Program-made: the position numbers and the translations under genes
In this document: piece after piece, positions 1-10,437 of the stretch
How positions within the stretch are numbered: position 1 is the stretch's first letter
Layout: every line of letters begins with the position of its first letter
From: Streptomyces bottropensis ATCC 25435
Lineage (GTDB): Bacteria; Actinomycetota; Actinomycetes; Streptomycetales; Streptomycetaceae
Length of the DNA stretch: 64,000 nt
Assembly: GCF_000383595.1 (NCBI RefSeq)
Contig: NZ_KB911581.1
Coordinates: 186,001 to 250,000 of the forward strand
Direction: 5' to 3'
Notes under the pieces: model-generated
Databases searched by the model: none
Seen by the model: the letters and a program-made list of their open reading frames with translations, nothing else
What the model was told of the DNA's origin: nothing

Positions 1-1
1 C

Positions 2-727
2 TGGCCCTTCCTCGCCGGGGCGGGCCTCGACACGGCGGGCTTCGCGGCACAGGTGGTGGCCCTGCGGCTGGTGCCGCTGTTCCTGGTGGAGGCGGCGGTG
101 GCCGCCTCGCTGGCGGTCACCGCGGTGGTCGGCACGCTCGTGCTGGGACTGCGGCTGCGGCGGGCCGAATGGGGCGCGGTGGCCGTGGTGTGCCTGGGGC
201 TGGCGACGCTCGCGGTGTCCGCCGGGCGCACGGGTGACGGACACGGTGACGCCGGGCTGCGGGTGGCGGTGCTGGTCGCGTCGGTGCTGGTGGTGGCGGG
301 CGGCTGGGCCGTGGGCGGCCGGCTGCGGCGGGGCCGGGCCGTCGTCCTCGGCGCGGCGGCGGGCCTCGGCTTCGGCCTCACCGCCATCGCCGTACGCCTG
401 CTCTCGGACGCGACCGTCCCCGCGATCCTGGCCCAGCCGTCCGCCTACGCCGTCGTCGTCTCCGGCCTCGGCGGCTACCTCCTCCTCGTCCAGGCCCTCC
501 AGTCCGGCTCGGTGACGGCGGCCACGGCGGCGATGGTCATCTGCGAGACCGTCTGGCCCGGCGTGTTCGGGGTGGTGTGGCTCGGCGACTCGACGCGGGA
601 CGGGTACGGGTGGCTGGCGGTGATCGGGTTCGTGGGGTGCGTGGGGGGCGGGGTGGCGCTGGCTCGGTTCGGGGAGGCGGGGGGGACCGTGGAGTCCGGG
701 GGCGAGGGTGGGGCTGCCGCGCGCTGA
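2..727 (+). CDS. EamA/DMT-family membrane transporter, 5' truncated by the window edge
   Basis: The reading frame is open from the first bases and the true start lies upstream, so only about 241 C-terminal residues are visible. They form alternating hydrophobic stretches of about 20 residues separated by short Arg-rich loops (GLRLRRAEW, GGRLRRGR). This fits the second half of a drug/metabolite transporter with about ten membrane helices, a family that exports amino acids, metabolites or drugs across the cytoplasmic membrane. The tail after residue 215 is Gly/Glu-rich and hydrophilic. The substrate cannot be told. No neighbour suggests a pathway, since the next gene is a secreted protein with its own ribosome site. 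Confidence 0.75.
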   Translation, partial: WPFLAGAGLDTAGFAAQVVALRLVPLFLVEAAVAASLAVTAVVGTLVLGLRLRRAEWGAVAVVCLGLATLAVSAGRTGDGHGDAGLRVAVLVASVLVVAGGWAVGGRLRRGRAVVLGAAAGLGFGLTAIAVRLLSDATVPAILAQPSAYAVVVSGLGGYLLLVQALQSGSVTAATAAMVICETVWPGVFGVVWLGDSTRDGYGWLAVIGFVGCVGGGVALARFGEAGGTVESGGEGGAAAR

Positions 728-800
728 TCCCTGGCCCAGGGCGGCTTCGGGTCGGTACGGGTCCAAGGACTCGGCGGCGCCCCGCACGCGTTGGCCGGCC

Positions 801-835
801 GCGCGCCCCGCGCGCCCCGCGCGCCCCGCGCGCTT
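801..835. repeat. 9-bp tandem repeat GCGCGCCCC in a GC-rich palindromic spacer
   Basis: Three exact copies of GCGCGCCCC and a partial fourth lie between a GGCCGGCC on the left and a CGGCCGG on the right. The flanks can pair, so the block may act as a stem for the end of the upstream transporter transcript. The rest of 728-1002 holds only the ribosome site of the next gene. Confidence 0.6.
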
Positions 836-1002
836 CGGCCGGTGGGGCAGGGGCGGTTGCGTAGGTACCCCTGATCCACCCGGGGCGCCGTAAGGACGAC
901 CGCGACCCGTGCGGCCGTCGGCGGCAACCTTCCCGGGGCCGGTGGCGACCACACCGTGAAGTGAAGGCACGTGAAATCCCGCCCCCACCAAGGGAGTTCA
1001 CC

Positions 1003-1944
1003 ATGCGCATTCCACGCCCCATTCGCCCCCCACGCCCTGCCCGCACCCCACGCACCCGCATCGCGAGCCTGTTGACCGTGCTCGTCGCCGTTCTGGCGGT
1101 GCTGCTGGCGCCCGGGCTGACGACGCCGTCCGTCGCGCAGGCGGCGAACGACCGGGCCGCCACCCAGGAACGGGCCGAGGCGGCGGCGGCCGTCTGGAAC
1201 CCGCCCTCGAACCTGGTCCAGCCCCTGGGCGAGGTCTGGAACCACGTCGAGTCCACCTACGGCGACCTCTACGGCTTCCGCAACTACGGCTGGGACCAGG
1301 TCATGGCCAACCGCGGCAGCGTCAACTACTGCGTCCGCTGGGAGTCGGACCAGCCGGTCAGCACCGCCCTGCGCGACCAGATCCACGCCGCGCTGAAGAA
1401 GCAGTTCGGCAAGTGGATGGCGGCCATGGTCGACAACGGTCAGGGCCACAACGCCTGGCCGTACACCAACGTCCCCGTCAACATCGTCGGCTGGGCGGTG
1501 AAGAACCGCTCCACCCTCCAGTGGACCGACAACTCCGTCGACATCTACACCAACATGCTGGACGGTGCCGGAGCCCCGCAGTGCGCTCCCGACTGCGGCC
1601 GCTTCTTCCACCAGGACGGCAACTACTCCCGCTGTCCCGGTGGCACCGCCCGCCACTACGACCAGTCCCTCTGGCTCACCGAGGGCTTCGGCGGCGGCGC
1701 CGGCGGTGACTGGGGGCAGCGCATGGGCCGTTCCTACTTCACCGGCGCGCTCGGCCAGGAGAACATCCACATCTATCTGCACGAGGTCGGCCACACCTTC
1801 GGCCTCGACGACTTCTACGACTGGTCCCCCACCGGCCAGTGCTGCTTCCTGATGAAGGCCGGCAGCGCCACCCAGATCACCGAGTTCGACAAGTGGATGT
1901 TCCGCGACTTCTGGCGCCATCTGAAGTCCCGCTACGGCCTCTGA
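1003..1944 (+). CDS. secreted metzincin-like zinc metalloprotease candidate
   Basis: A 313-residue exported protein. The ATG at 1003 is preceded by AAGGGAG; an in-frame GTG at 961 has no ribosome site. The N-terminus is Arg/Pro-rich, followed by a hydrophobic core (about residues 20-42) and an A-x-A type cleavage region, as in a Sec or Tat signal. The mature part has six or more Cys residues, suggesting disulfides. Near the C-terminus residues 260-270 read HEVGHTFGLDD. This matches the HExxHxxGxxD zinc-binding pattern of metzincin-type peptidases, with two His and a third ligand. I do not recognise a named subfamily. It could be an extracellular peptidase or a related binding protein. Confidence 0.7.
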   Translation: MRIPRPIRPPRPARTPRTRIASLLTVLVAVLAVLLAPGLTTPSVAQAANDRAATQERAEAAAAVWNPPSNLVQPLGEVWNHVESTYGDLYGFRNYGWDQVMANRGSVNYCVRWESDQPVSTALRDQIHAALKKQFGKWMAAMVDNGQGHNAWPYTNVPVNIVGWAVKNRSTLQWTDNSVDIYTNMLDGAGAPQCAPDCGRFFHQDGNYSRCPGGTARHYDQSLWLTEGFGGGAGGDWGQRMGRSYFTGALGQENIHIYLHEVGHTFGLDDFYDWSPTGQCCFLMKAGSATQITEFDKWMFRDFWRHLKSRYGL

Positions 1945-2136
1945 CACCCATCCGTCACCGACGTTCGCGGGGCCGTGACAGATGTCATGGCCCCGCTGTG
2001 AAGGCGCTCGTCCACAGGAACGATGTGGCGCCCACCGGCTGTTCATGACAATCGCCTTACGGGACGCGGGAGTCGACCGCCCGGGTCCGCACAGACGTCA
2101 GGGCACGTCAGGAACATCGGAAACGAGGGACAAGCC

Positions 2137-3546
2137 GTGCGCATCACCCATCTCGTGGGGACCGCTCTGGGCACCACACTCCTGCTCGTCACGGCGGTAC
2201 CGACCGCCTCGGCCGCGCCCACGGCCGCAAACACGACCGGCAAAACGGCCCCGGGGCAGGGCGGACTGGACCGGGCCGAACTGCGCGACACGCTCGCCGC
2301 GATCCCCGAGGCCGGGATGTACGGCACGTACTCCTCGGTGCGGGACGGCCGTGCGCGCTGGACCGGCGCGGCGGGTCTGGCCGACGTGGACACCGGCCGC
2401 AAGGTCACCCCGAACATGCGGCACCGTGTCGGCAGCATCACCAAGACGTTCACCGCGGTGGCGATCATGCAGCAGGTGGAGCGGGGCCGGATCAGCCTCG
2501 ACGCCCCGGTGACGCGCTATGTCCCCGAGCTGTTCAAGGGGAGAGGCACCGACGCGAACGCCCGGGAGCGCGGCGACGCCATCACCGTACGCATGCTCCT
2601 CAACCACACCAGCCACATCGGCGACTACGTCCTCGGCGCCTTCCCCTCCCTTCAGCAGAACTCCACCGCCAGCCTCGACGAGGGCCGCTTCCGCTCGATC
2701 AGCCCCCGGGAACTGGTCCGCCTGGGCCTCGCCGCCCCCGCCACCGGCAGCCCCGGCGCCCAGCCCGGCTCGTACTCCAACACCAACTACGTCATGGCCG
2801 GCCTGATCCTGGAGAAGGTCACCGGTCAGAAGGCGTCGAGGTACCTCACCCGCAACGTCATCGAGCGGGCCGGGCTGGGCGACACCTCGTTCCCGCGCAC
2901 CCCGTACATCAAGGGCCCGCACTCCAGGATGTACGAGTCGTTCTACGGGCTCATCGACCCGCCCCGCGACTACAGCGTCTACGACATGTCCTGGGCCTCC
3001 ACCGCCGGGGCGATCGTCTCCACGACCGACGACCTCAACCGTTTCTACCGCCTGCTGCTCACCGGCCACCTCGTCGGCCGGGCGTCCCTGGCGGAGATGC
3101 AGCGCACGGTCCCGGTGGAGCTCGGCCCGGGCTCCGCCATCGACTACGGCCTCGGCATCTACCCCCTCGACCTGCCCGGCTGCGGGCGTTTCTGGGGCCA
3201 CGACGGCGGTGTCTTCGGTGCCGGCACCATCAGCTTCACCGGCGCGGACGGCAAGCGCCAGCTCTCCATGGGCTACAACCTGATGAAGTACCAGCGTCTC
3301 AACGAGGACGGTACGGAACTGGAGCCGAGCCCGATCGACGAGGCGCTCATCATGCACATGGTGAAGGGGCTGTGCCCGTCGCTGGACACGGGCGAGGAGC
3401 CGGGCGAGGGCTCCGGGGCGGCGATGAAGTCGGGGATCGCGGCGGCGGACGTCCGGCGGATCCTTCCGAACGGCCTGCCGGGCGCGGACCTGGCCACCGG
3501 GAGCAGCCCGATGGCCCCGAGCCCTTTCATGACCCCGAACCGCTGA
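2137..3546 (+). CDS. secreted serine hydrolase, beta-lactamase / D-alanyl-D-alanine carboxypeptidase fold
   Basis: A 469-residue protein starting at GTG 2137, with GAGGGA seven bases upstream. A short signal peptide (LVGTALGTTLLLVTAVPTAS) precedes the catalytic domain. The class C / R61-type motifs are in order: SITK at residues 100-103 (nucleophile Ser100, base Lys103), YSN near residue 213, and HDGG near residue 355 in place of KTG. Family members are DD-peptidases, esterases or beta-lactamases acting outside the membrane on cell-wall peptides or small esters; the substrate cannot be told. The last 60 residues are Gly/Ala/Pro-rich and may be a disordered tail. A second member of this family lies at 47194-48384. 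Confidence 0.85.
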   Translation: MRITHLVGTALGTTLLLVTAVPTASAAPTAANTTGKTAPGQGGLDRAELRDTLAAIPEAGMYGTYSSVRDGRARWTGAAGLADVDTGRKVTPNMRHRVGSITKTFTAVAIMQQVERGRISLDAPVTRYVPELFKGRGTDANARERGDAITVRMLLNHTSHIGDYVLGAFPSLQQNSTASLDEGRFRSISPRELVRLGLAAPATGSPGAQPGSYSNTNYVMAGLILEKVTGQKASRYLTRNVIERAGLGDTSFPRTPYIKGPHSRMYESFYGLIDPPRDYSVYDMSWASTAGAIVSTTDDLNRFYRLLLTGHLVGRASLAEMQRTVPVELGPGSAIDYGLGIYPLDLPGCGRFWGHDGGVFGAGTISFTGADGKRQLSMGYNLMKYQRLNEDGTELEPSPIDEALIMHMVKGLCPSLDTGEEPGEGSGAAMKSGIAAADVRRILPNGLPGADLATGSSPMAPSPFMTPNR

Positions 3547-3588
3547 CCCCGTCCCGGGGTCTGCCGGTCCCGGGGTCCGCGACCCCGG
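3546..3588 (+). terminator. tandem GC hairpins after the serine hydrolase gene
   Basis: ACCCCG-TCC-CGGGGT at 3546-3560 overlaps the stop codon. It is followed by an 8-bp stem with a 3-base loop at 3570-3588 (CCGGGGTC / GACCCCGG). There is no T-run, which is usual in Streptomyces. Confidence 0.6.
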
Positions 3589-3645
3589 CCGCCGGTGGGT
3601 AGAACGCTTCCGTAACCGCCCTCGCACCTCAGGGAGAGTAGCGTT

Positions 3646-4251
3646 TTGCCCACCTTCGTCATCTTCGACCTGGAGTTCACGACCTGGCCGGGGGCCATGG
3701 ACCAGCACTGGTCGGCCCCCGGCCAGCTGCGCGAGATCGTGCAGATCGGCGCGCTGCGGCTGAACGAGGAGTACTCCGTCGTCGAGACGTACGACGCACT
3801 GGTCCGGCCGGTGGTGAACCCGGTCCTCTCTCCGTTCCTCACCGCCCTCACCGGTATCGAACAGGGGGCGGTCGACCGGGACGGTCTCGCACCGGCCCGG
3901 GCCCTGAGCGACTTCCTCGCCTTCTGCCGGGGACGGTCCGTCCTCTCCTACGGCAACGACATGCTCGTCCTCGGCGAGAACATCGGCTGGGCCCGGGCCC
4001 GGGGCGAGGAGATCGAGCACAGTGCCCTCACCCCCGGCTTCGTCAACATCCGGCCCTGGCTGAACGCCGCCGCCCCGAACACGGCGGGCGTCAACTCGGG
4101 CCGCCTGTGGCAGGCCCTGGGCCTCCCCCGCCCCGCCACCGAGGGCGACGAACACTCGGCCCTCTTCGACTGCCACTCCATCGCCACGGCGCTACGGCAT
4201 CTGGCGAGGACGGGGGCCGCCCTGCCGGACGGTCTCCTCCACGGGGGCTGA
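3646..4251 (+). CDS. DEDD-type 3'-5' exonuclease (RNase T / ERI-1-like)
   Basis: A 201-residue protein starting at TTG 3646, with AGGGAGA nine bases upstream. Residues 6-12 read IFDLEFT, carrying the Exo I acidic pair Asp8 and Glu10. A middle SYGND segment gives the Exo II Asp, and the C-terminal EHSALFDC segment has the His and Asp expected of the DEDDh class. Such proteins bind two metal ions and trim 3' ends of RNA or single-stranded DNA in the cytoplasm. The stop codon abuts the stop of the next gene on the other strand with no spacer. Confidence 0.85.
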   Translation: MPTFVIFDLEFTTWPGAMDQHWSAPGQLREIVQIGALRLNEEYSVVETYDALVRPVVNPVLSPFLTALTGIEQGAVDRDGLAPARALSDFLAFCRGRSVLSYGNDMLVLGENIGWARARGEEIEHSALTPGFVNIRPWLNAAAPNTAGVNSGRLWQALGLPRPATEGDEHSALFDCHSIATALRHLARTGAALPDGLLHGG

Positions 4252-4737
4252 TCAGCTTCCGAGGCGACCGGCGAGGCGGTCCAGCTCCTCGCCGATCGCC
4301 TCGCGCAGCTCGTCGTGGCGCGGTCCGAGCGCGGACCGCTCCTCGCTCCACCGCTCCGGCGGATACCGCCACACCGGCCTGCCGACCAGCTCCGGCGGCT
4401 CCCACGCGTAGCGCGGCCACACATGCGCGTGCAGAAACGGGTCCCTGTTCCCGAGGATCTCCAGGTTGACCCGCCGGAACGCCGGATCCAGCCGCGCGCA
4501 GGCCCGCTCGACGGCCTCGCCCAGCCGGTCCATGTCGGCCAGGAACGCCGTCCGCCTCGCCGCCGGCAGCTCCGACAGCCGCCCCACCGCCGGATCGTCC
4601 ACGAGCAGCACGCAGTACCCGGGCAGGAACTGGGTGTCCCCGATCACCGCGAACCCGGCCGTGAGCCGCCGCAGCACCGTCGGGTTCTCCCCTCGAAGCG
4701 CGCTGCCGATCCGTTCGTTTCGCCACCCTTCAGCCAT
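4252..4737 (-). CDS. HIT-like nucleotide hydrolase (Ap4A-hydrolase-like)
   Basis: A 161-residue protein starting at the ATG at 4737 (MAEGWRNERI). Residues 103-109 read HAHVWPR, a histidine-triad variant in which the third His is replaced by Trp. The preceding LEILGNRDPFLHAHV segment fits the HIT fold. HIT enzymes cleave dinucleoside polyphosphates or nucleotidyl adducts through the middle His (here His105). The upstream ribosome site is weak. The gene is tail-to-tail with the exonuclease and divergent from the glyoxalase-fold gene. Confidence 0.75.
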   Translation of the reverse strand: MAEGWRNERIGSALRGENPTVLRRLTAGFAVIGDTQFLPGYCVLLVDDPAVGRLSELPAARRTAFLADMDRLGEAVERACARLDPAFRRVNLEILGNRDPFLHAHVWPRYAWEPPELVGRPVWRYPPERWSEERSALGPRHDELREAIGEELDRLAGRLGS

Positions 4738-4820
4738 GGCCGGTGACTTTACAATCGCCGTCCCACCGCCCCACCGTCCCGCCACCCCGCCGTCCAACAC
4801 CCAGACATTCAGGAGCTGTT

Positions 4821-5249
4821 GTGTCCGACGAACCCGCTGTCCGTGAACTCCGTCTGGTCGTCACCGCCGCCGACTACGACGCCGCGCTGCACTTCTACCG
4901 GGATGTGCTGGGACTGCCCGAGCGAGCCGCGTTCTCGTCCGACGGCGGGCGGGTGTCGATCCTCGAAGCGGGCCGGGCGACGCTGGAGATCACCGACCCC
5001 GACCACGCCGAGTTCATCGACGAGGTGGAGGTCGGCCGCCGCGTGGCCGGGCACATCCGGGTCGCGTTCGAGGTGGACGACTCGACCGCGATGACGGCGA
5101 GACTGGCCGCGGCCGGCGCCGAGGTGGTCGCGGAACCGACCCGCACCCCCTGGAACTCCCTGAACGCCCGCCTCGAAGCCCCCGGCGACCTGCAACTGAC
5201 CCTGTTCACCGAACTCGGCGAGTCCGAACCGGGCGACGGGGGCGTGTAG
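4821..5249 (+). CDS. VOC (glyoxalase/bleomycin-resistance) family protein
   Basis: A 142-residue protein starting at GTG 4821, with AGGAG five bases upstream. Two beta-alpha-beta-beta-beta modules are readable: LRLVVTAADYDAALHFYRDVLGL at the N-terminus and IRVAFEVDDSTAMTARLAAAGAEV at the centre, the usual paired-module VOC layout. Metal ligands are not clear, so it may be a lyase, a dioxygenase-like enzyme or a drug-binding protein. No operon partner is visible. Confidence 0.85.
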   Translation: MSDEPAVRELRLVVTAADYDAALHFYRDVLGLPERAAFSSDGGRVSILEAGRATLEITDPDHAEFIDEVEVGRRVAGHIRVAFEVDDSTAMTARLAAAGAEVVAEPTRTPWNSLNARLEAPGDLQLTLFTELGESEPGDGGV

Positions 5250-5260
5250 TCGGGCATGTG

Positions 5261-5288
5261 CTCACCGTCGAGGTGAGTAGACGTACTC
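5261..5288. other. two overlapping inverted repeats between genes
   Basis: CTCACC-GTCGA-GGTGAG (5261-5277) and GAGTA-GACG-TACTC (5275-5288) overlap by three bases. They could form alternative hairpins after the VOC gene, or an operator for the next gene. Confidence 0.45.
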
Positions 5289-5324
5289 ATGTGCGCGGTG
5301 TGCGGTCTCCGCCACGATGCGTGC

Positions 5325-5948
5325 ATGCGACCAAGATCCCTTTCAGGTAGGAAGTCCGTTCTGGTGGCGGTGCTCGGCTGCGCCGTCCTCTCGGTGGGCG
5401 GCGTCCGGAGCGCCGTCGCGAGCGACAACGATCCGGAGGCCCGATTCCGCGTTCTGGCGACCGCGATCACGCAGAGCTGTGGTCCGGTGCGCGTGGACCG
5501 CGTCACGGCATCCGTGTCGCCGTCGAAGGCGGCTTCGGCTGCGGCGGCAGCGGCGGCGTCCGCCTCGCGGTCCGCCTCGTGGTCCGCCTCGCGGTCCACC
5601 TCGGTCCCGGAGGTGCCGCTGGGAGTCGTCGAGGCGTGCGCCGCGCGCGTGCACGTCCAGCGTGTCGACGACGCGTTCGAGAGCACCGGGACGAGCGGCT
5701 ATCGGGCGATGCGCGACAAGCTGACGGAGCTGGGCTACCCCGCCTCGCGGATCCACCGCATGCCGGACGTCTTCTCGGACACGCCCCGGGCGAGGCTCGA
5801 CCTGCGGGTGGACGGCGGTCATCTGGCCCTGGACGTCACCGACTACGGCGCCAACGTGGTCGTCGAGGCGTTCGGTGCCCCGGCGTCCACGGGTGTGAGC
5901 GTGACCGATGTGCGGCGGACCCCGATCGTGGACCGGCCCACGTCCTGA
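5325..5948 (+). CDS. exported hypothetical protein
   Basis: A 207-residue protein from ATG 5325; an in-frame ATG at 5289 would only add 12 residues before the signal peptide. It has a signal sequence (residues about 8-30, cleavage near AVASD), then a Ser/Ala/Arg low-complexity stretch (residues about 68-88). The folded C-terminal part has two Cys and ends DVRRTPIVDRPTS. I recognise no family. It is not obviously linked to argG downstream, which has its own promoter. Confidence 0.65.
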   Translation: MRPRSLSGRKSVLVAVLGCAVLSVGGVRSAVASDNDPEARFRVLATAITQSCGPVRVDRVTASVSPSKAASAAAAAAASASRSASWSASRSTSVPEVPLGVVEACAARVHVQRVDDAFESTGTSGYRAMRDKLTELGYPASRIHRMPDVFSDTPRARLDLRVDGGHLALDVTDYGANVVVEAFGAPASTGVSVTDVRRTPIVDRPTS

Positions 5949-6003
5949 GCGTCCGGCACGGGGGTGGGGGCGGCGGACGTGAGGGCCGTCACCGGGAGCG
6001 GCT

Positions 6004-7493
<1,490 letters not shown>

Positions 7494-7537
7494 TCAGTCC
7501 GGCCCGGACCGATCGCCGGGACGACGGCACCGCACCA

Positions 7538-7580
7538 CGAGGGGCCCGCGCGACACGTCTGTTGTCGCACGGGCCCCTCG
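7538..7580. terminator. long hairpin between argG and the HEAT-repeat gene
   Basis: An 18-bp stem (CGAGGGGCCCGCGCGACA with one G-U type mismatch against 7563-7580) closes a 7-base loop. It lies between the two convergent stop codons and can serve both. Confidence 0.85.
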
Positions 7581-7607
7581 CGCATGCGCCGACGGCCACG
7601 CGGTCGG

Positions 7608-9290
7608 TCAGGGGCTCCCGCTCGTGTCCAGCGCGTCGAGGACCTGCCCCGCCGCGTACCGGACGCTGCGGGAGGCGGGTGACCGGGAGAGCGCGGTGAG
7701 GGTGGCGAGCAGATCGACGCCGGGGGGTGCGGCGGGCAGTTCCCCGCACCCGTCGACGTGACGACCGATCCCGTACAGGGCCTCGCGGCGGACGTCTTCG
7801 GACGGGTCGTCGAGGTGGGACAGGAAGAGGGCGACGTCTCCGTCGTCGTCCTCGTCCAGGAGGCTGAGGACGGTCGCCCTGACCTCCTCGGACGGGTGGC
7901 CGATCAGGCGGCGTACGGCGGGGCGGGTCTCGGGGTACTCGGTGAGCGCGTTGCGGGTGTGCCGGAGGTTCGGTCCGTCCGTCGTCAGGCTGCCGAGCAG
8001 GGCCTCGGCCGCCGCCCGCCGCTGCGGGGGCGGCAGTTCGTGCCCGCCCAGATGCTCCAGGCCCGCGAGCGCCCCGGCCCGCACCCGCTGGTCCGGGTCG
8101 CGCAGGAGCGGCAGCAGTGTCTCGGTGGCCCCGGGTTCCGCGAGTTCGCCCAGGGCGGTGGCGGCGGTCGCCCGGACGTCGGGGTGGCCGAGACCGGGGC
8201 CCGGGTCGGGCCCGGGACCACAGACGGCCACCGCTCCGATCCACCGGACCGCCGTCGGCGTACCGATGGCGGCCAGCGCCCGTACGGCGGCGGGGCCCGA
8301 TCCCGGGTGGTCGAGCCACCGCACGGCGGTGGGCACGGCACGGACGTCGCCCCAGCCGCCGAGCGCGCTCAGCAGGCGGGCGGCGACCTCGGCGTCGGTC
8401 TCGGTCTCCAGCGCCGACAGGAACGCGTCGGCCGTACCCGAGGGGCGCAGGACCGGCAGGAGCGACTCGGCCGTGCCGGTCCGCCGCAGGGCGTGATGGA
8501 GGGCGTCGACCGGTCCGGACAGCCGCAGGGCCGACAGCAGCGCGTCGGCCGGGCCGTGTCGTGGGTCGTCGGCGAGGATCCCCACGACCACCCGCCGTAC
8601 CTCGGGGCACTCGTCGCGCAGGCCGGTGAGGAGCGAGTCACGCAGCTCGCGACGGTGCCGCGCGGGCAGCATCTCCAGTGCTCGTGCGCGGGAGAGTCCG
8701 TGGCCGTGGCGGGCGGCGTGCAGGAGCTGTTCCCGGACGGGTCCCTCGTCCCGCGAGGCGTGGAGCGCCCGCTGCGCATGCCCCCACACGAGGGGCTCGG
8801 TGTCGCCCAACAGCCTGACGAGCACCTCCGGTTCGACGGTCTCGCCCCGGGCGCGCAGGCCCAGCAGCGCGTTGACCCGCAGATGCCGGTCGGTGTCGTC
8901 CGACAGCCGCCGCAACGCCGCCACGACGTCGGGCCCGCTGAGCCCCAGCCGCTCGGCTGCGAGCGAGGCGCGGCGCCGTACGGCCGGATCCGCGTCCCCC
9001 ATCAGCGCGACGACCACCGCGCCCGCGCCGTCGCCCCCGACCGGCCCCAGCCACCCGAGCGCATGCGCCGCCGCGGCCCGCACCACGGCCGCGGGGTCCT
9101 GAGCGGCCCCTGCGACGGCCTCCCCCACCCCGGCGACCACCTCCCCGTACGCGGCGGCCCACCGTCCCACCCGCCCGAGCCCTTTGACGGCGGCGGCCCT
9201 CCGCCCGGCTTCCTCGGTCGTCAACTCCCTGAGGAGGAAGCCGATCTGATGAGCCGCACCATCGGCTCCGCCACCCCTGACAACCCCCAC
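7608..9290 (-). CDS. HEAT-repeat protein
   Basis: A 560-residue protein with a GTG start at 9290, preceded by GGAGGGGA; the frame stays open further upstream but without a ribosome site. Nearly the whole length is degenerate HEAT / PBS-lyase-type repeats of about 30 residues, such as DPAAVVRAAAAHALGWLG, DADPAVRRRASLAAERLG, DPDQRVRAGALAGLEHLG and DPSEDVRREALYGIGRH. These solenoids bind proteins or nucleic acids. No catalytic motif, signal peptide or membrane segment is seen, so a cytoplasmic scaffold role is likely. It starts 37 bases after the stop of the small membrane protein gene and may be cotranscribed with it. Confidence 0.85.
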   Translation of the reverse strand: MGVVRGGGADGAAHQIGFLLRELTTEEAGRRAAAVKGLGRVGRWAAAYGEVVAGVGEAVAGAAQDPAAVVRAAAAHALGWLGPVGGDGAGAVVVALMGDADPAVRRRASLAAERLGLSGPDVVAALRRLSDDTDRHLRVNALLGLRARGETVEPEVLVRLLGDTEPLVWGHAQRALHASRDEGPVREQLLHAARHGHGLSRARALEMLPARHRRELRDSLLTGLRDECPEVRRVVVGILADDPRHGPADALLSALRLSGPVDALHHALRRTGTAESLLPVLRPSGTADAFLSALETETDAEVAARLLSALGGWGDVRAVPTAVRWLDHPGSGPAAVRALAAIGTPTAVRWIGAVAVCGPGPDPGPGLGHPDVRATAATALGELAEPGATETLLPLLRDPDQRVRAGALAGLEHLGGHELPPPQRRAAAEALLGSLTTDGPNLRHTRNALTEYPETRPAVRRLIGHPSEEVRATVLSLLDEDDDGDVALFLSHLDDPSEDVRREALYGIGRHVDGCGELPAAPPGVDLLATLTALSRSPASRSVRYAAGQVLDALDTSGSP

Positions 9291-9327
9291 GCGTCCCCTC
9301 CGAGTCCCCCGCGCGCCCCGCTGCGAG

Positions 9328-9525
9328 CTAGTCGTCGCCGTCGCCGTTCCGGTCGGACGAGGTCTTGTTCGCCTTAAGTACCAGCTCACTCAGCACGTCG
9401 GTCGCCCCCGCCACACCGCGCGCCCAGAGCGGAGCGTCGCCCCGCGCCGTCCAGTGGACGCAGATGCCGCCGCCGACGGCGAGCAGGACCAGGAGGGACA
9501 GGACGAGTACGAGCACGGTGGTCAT
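9328..9525 (-). CDS. small single-pass membrane protein
   Basis: A 65-residue protein starting at ATG 9525 with an AGAGAG ribosome site. One membrane helix (residues 3-23, TVLVLVLSLLVLLAVGGGICV) is followed by a hydrophilic tail ending in NKTSSDRNGDGDD. It sits just upstream of the HEAT-repeat gene on the same strand. A membrane anchor or regulator role is possible; no family is recognised. Confidence 0.6.
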   Translation of the reverse strand: MTTVLVLVLSLLVLLAVGGGICVHWTARGDAPLWARGVAGATDVLSELVLKANKTSSDRNGDGDD

Positions 9526-9714
9526 CGCTCTCTGTGGTGGGGGCCGTGGCGTCGGCGGTCCCGGACTCCTCGGTACTCCTCGGTCAGCTGTACGGCAGGG
9601 GAGACGCGTGTACGGGGGAGCAGGTTCCGCCGACGATCCGGCCCGCCGCTCGGGCGCGCTGCCGCTGCCTCCGGTCGCACCCCCGTTGTCAGTGGCCCGC
9701 GGTACGTTCCGGGC

Positions 9715-10314
9715 ATGGGGATGTACATGGTGAGCCTCGGCAGGCAGGAGTGGTTCGAGGCGGGGGAGGAGCCCGAGGACGGCTGGGGGCGGGTCGCTTC
9801 CGCGCTGAACGACGAGCTTCGGCGGCGGGGGCTGCCGGCCTTCGAGCCGATGCCTGAGGAGACCGGCTTCGTCCGGGGCTCGGGGCTCGCCTTCGAGGAG
9901 AAACTCGTCCCGCCGATGCAGGGTTTCCTCCGGCTGGCCGAGGCGCACCTCACCCGTGCGGAGACGGAGACCCTCTGCGGGTGGACGGTGCTGGTGCCGC
10001 TGTCGCTGGAGGAGGACATCCGGCTGGACGGCGTCGAGTCCGGCTACGCCGAGTCGACGACGGTCGCCGGTGCTCCCCAGGTGCTCGCGCTCGCGGAACG
10101 GCTGGCGGCCGTCGTCCAACTGCCGCCCGAGACCCCACAGATGTGCGACAACCTGGATCTGACCACGTGGCTCCTCGACGGGTCTGCCGCGAAGCTGACC
10201 GCGCGGCGCCCCGGCCCGTGGGCCGACGACCTCGACACGGCCTTCTACGTGGCCCTGTACCTGCGCGCCGCCCAGCACGCGCTACGACGCGGCTGCCCGA
10301 TCGTCTTCTCCTGA
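9715..10314 (+). CDS. hypothetical protein
   Basis: A 199-residue soluble protein. ATG 9715 and ATG 9721 (MYMVSLGRQEWF) are both possible, neither with a strong ribosome site. The sequence is acidic with no signal peptide, no membrane helix and no metal or nucleotide motif I can name. It begins MVSLGRQEWFEAGEEPEDGW and carries conserved-looking Trp and Leu-rich helices. The gene is divergent from the small membrane protein gene and convergent with the esterase gene. Confidence 0.6.
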   Translation: MGMYMVSLGRQEWFEAGEEPEDGWGRVASALNDELRRRGLPAFEPMPEETGFVRGSGLAFEEKLVPPMQGFLRLAEAHLTRAETETLCGWTVLVPLSLEEDIRLDGVESGYAESTTVAGAPQVLALAERLAAVVQLPPETPQMCDNLDLTTWLLDGSAAKLTARRPGPWADDLDTAFYVALYLRAAQHALRRGCPIVFS

Positions 10315-10367
10315 CGCCGTGCGGACACCGGTTCCCGGCTCCCGGCTCCCGGGCGGGGGGAGTGAGC

Positions 10368-10403
10368 GGGGCCGTGCACGTCCGACGCGTCGCGCACGGC
10401 CCC
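10368..10403. terminator. hairpin between convergent genes
   Basis: GGGGCCGTGC (10368-10377) pairs with GCACGGCCCC (10394-10403) across a 16-base loop. A second copy of the right arm follows at 10406-10415. Confidence 0.65.
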
Positions 10404-10437
10404 GCGCACGGCCCCGCGGCCGGTCACCGAGCGGCGG

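Noticed and set aside
2098..4176. Very long open frames antisense to clear genes (also at 10480-12612, 32189-36268 and 58521-61223).
   Set aside because: Such frames are a normal by-product of very high GC. They lack domains and ribosome sites, while the opposite strand encodes recognisable proteins.
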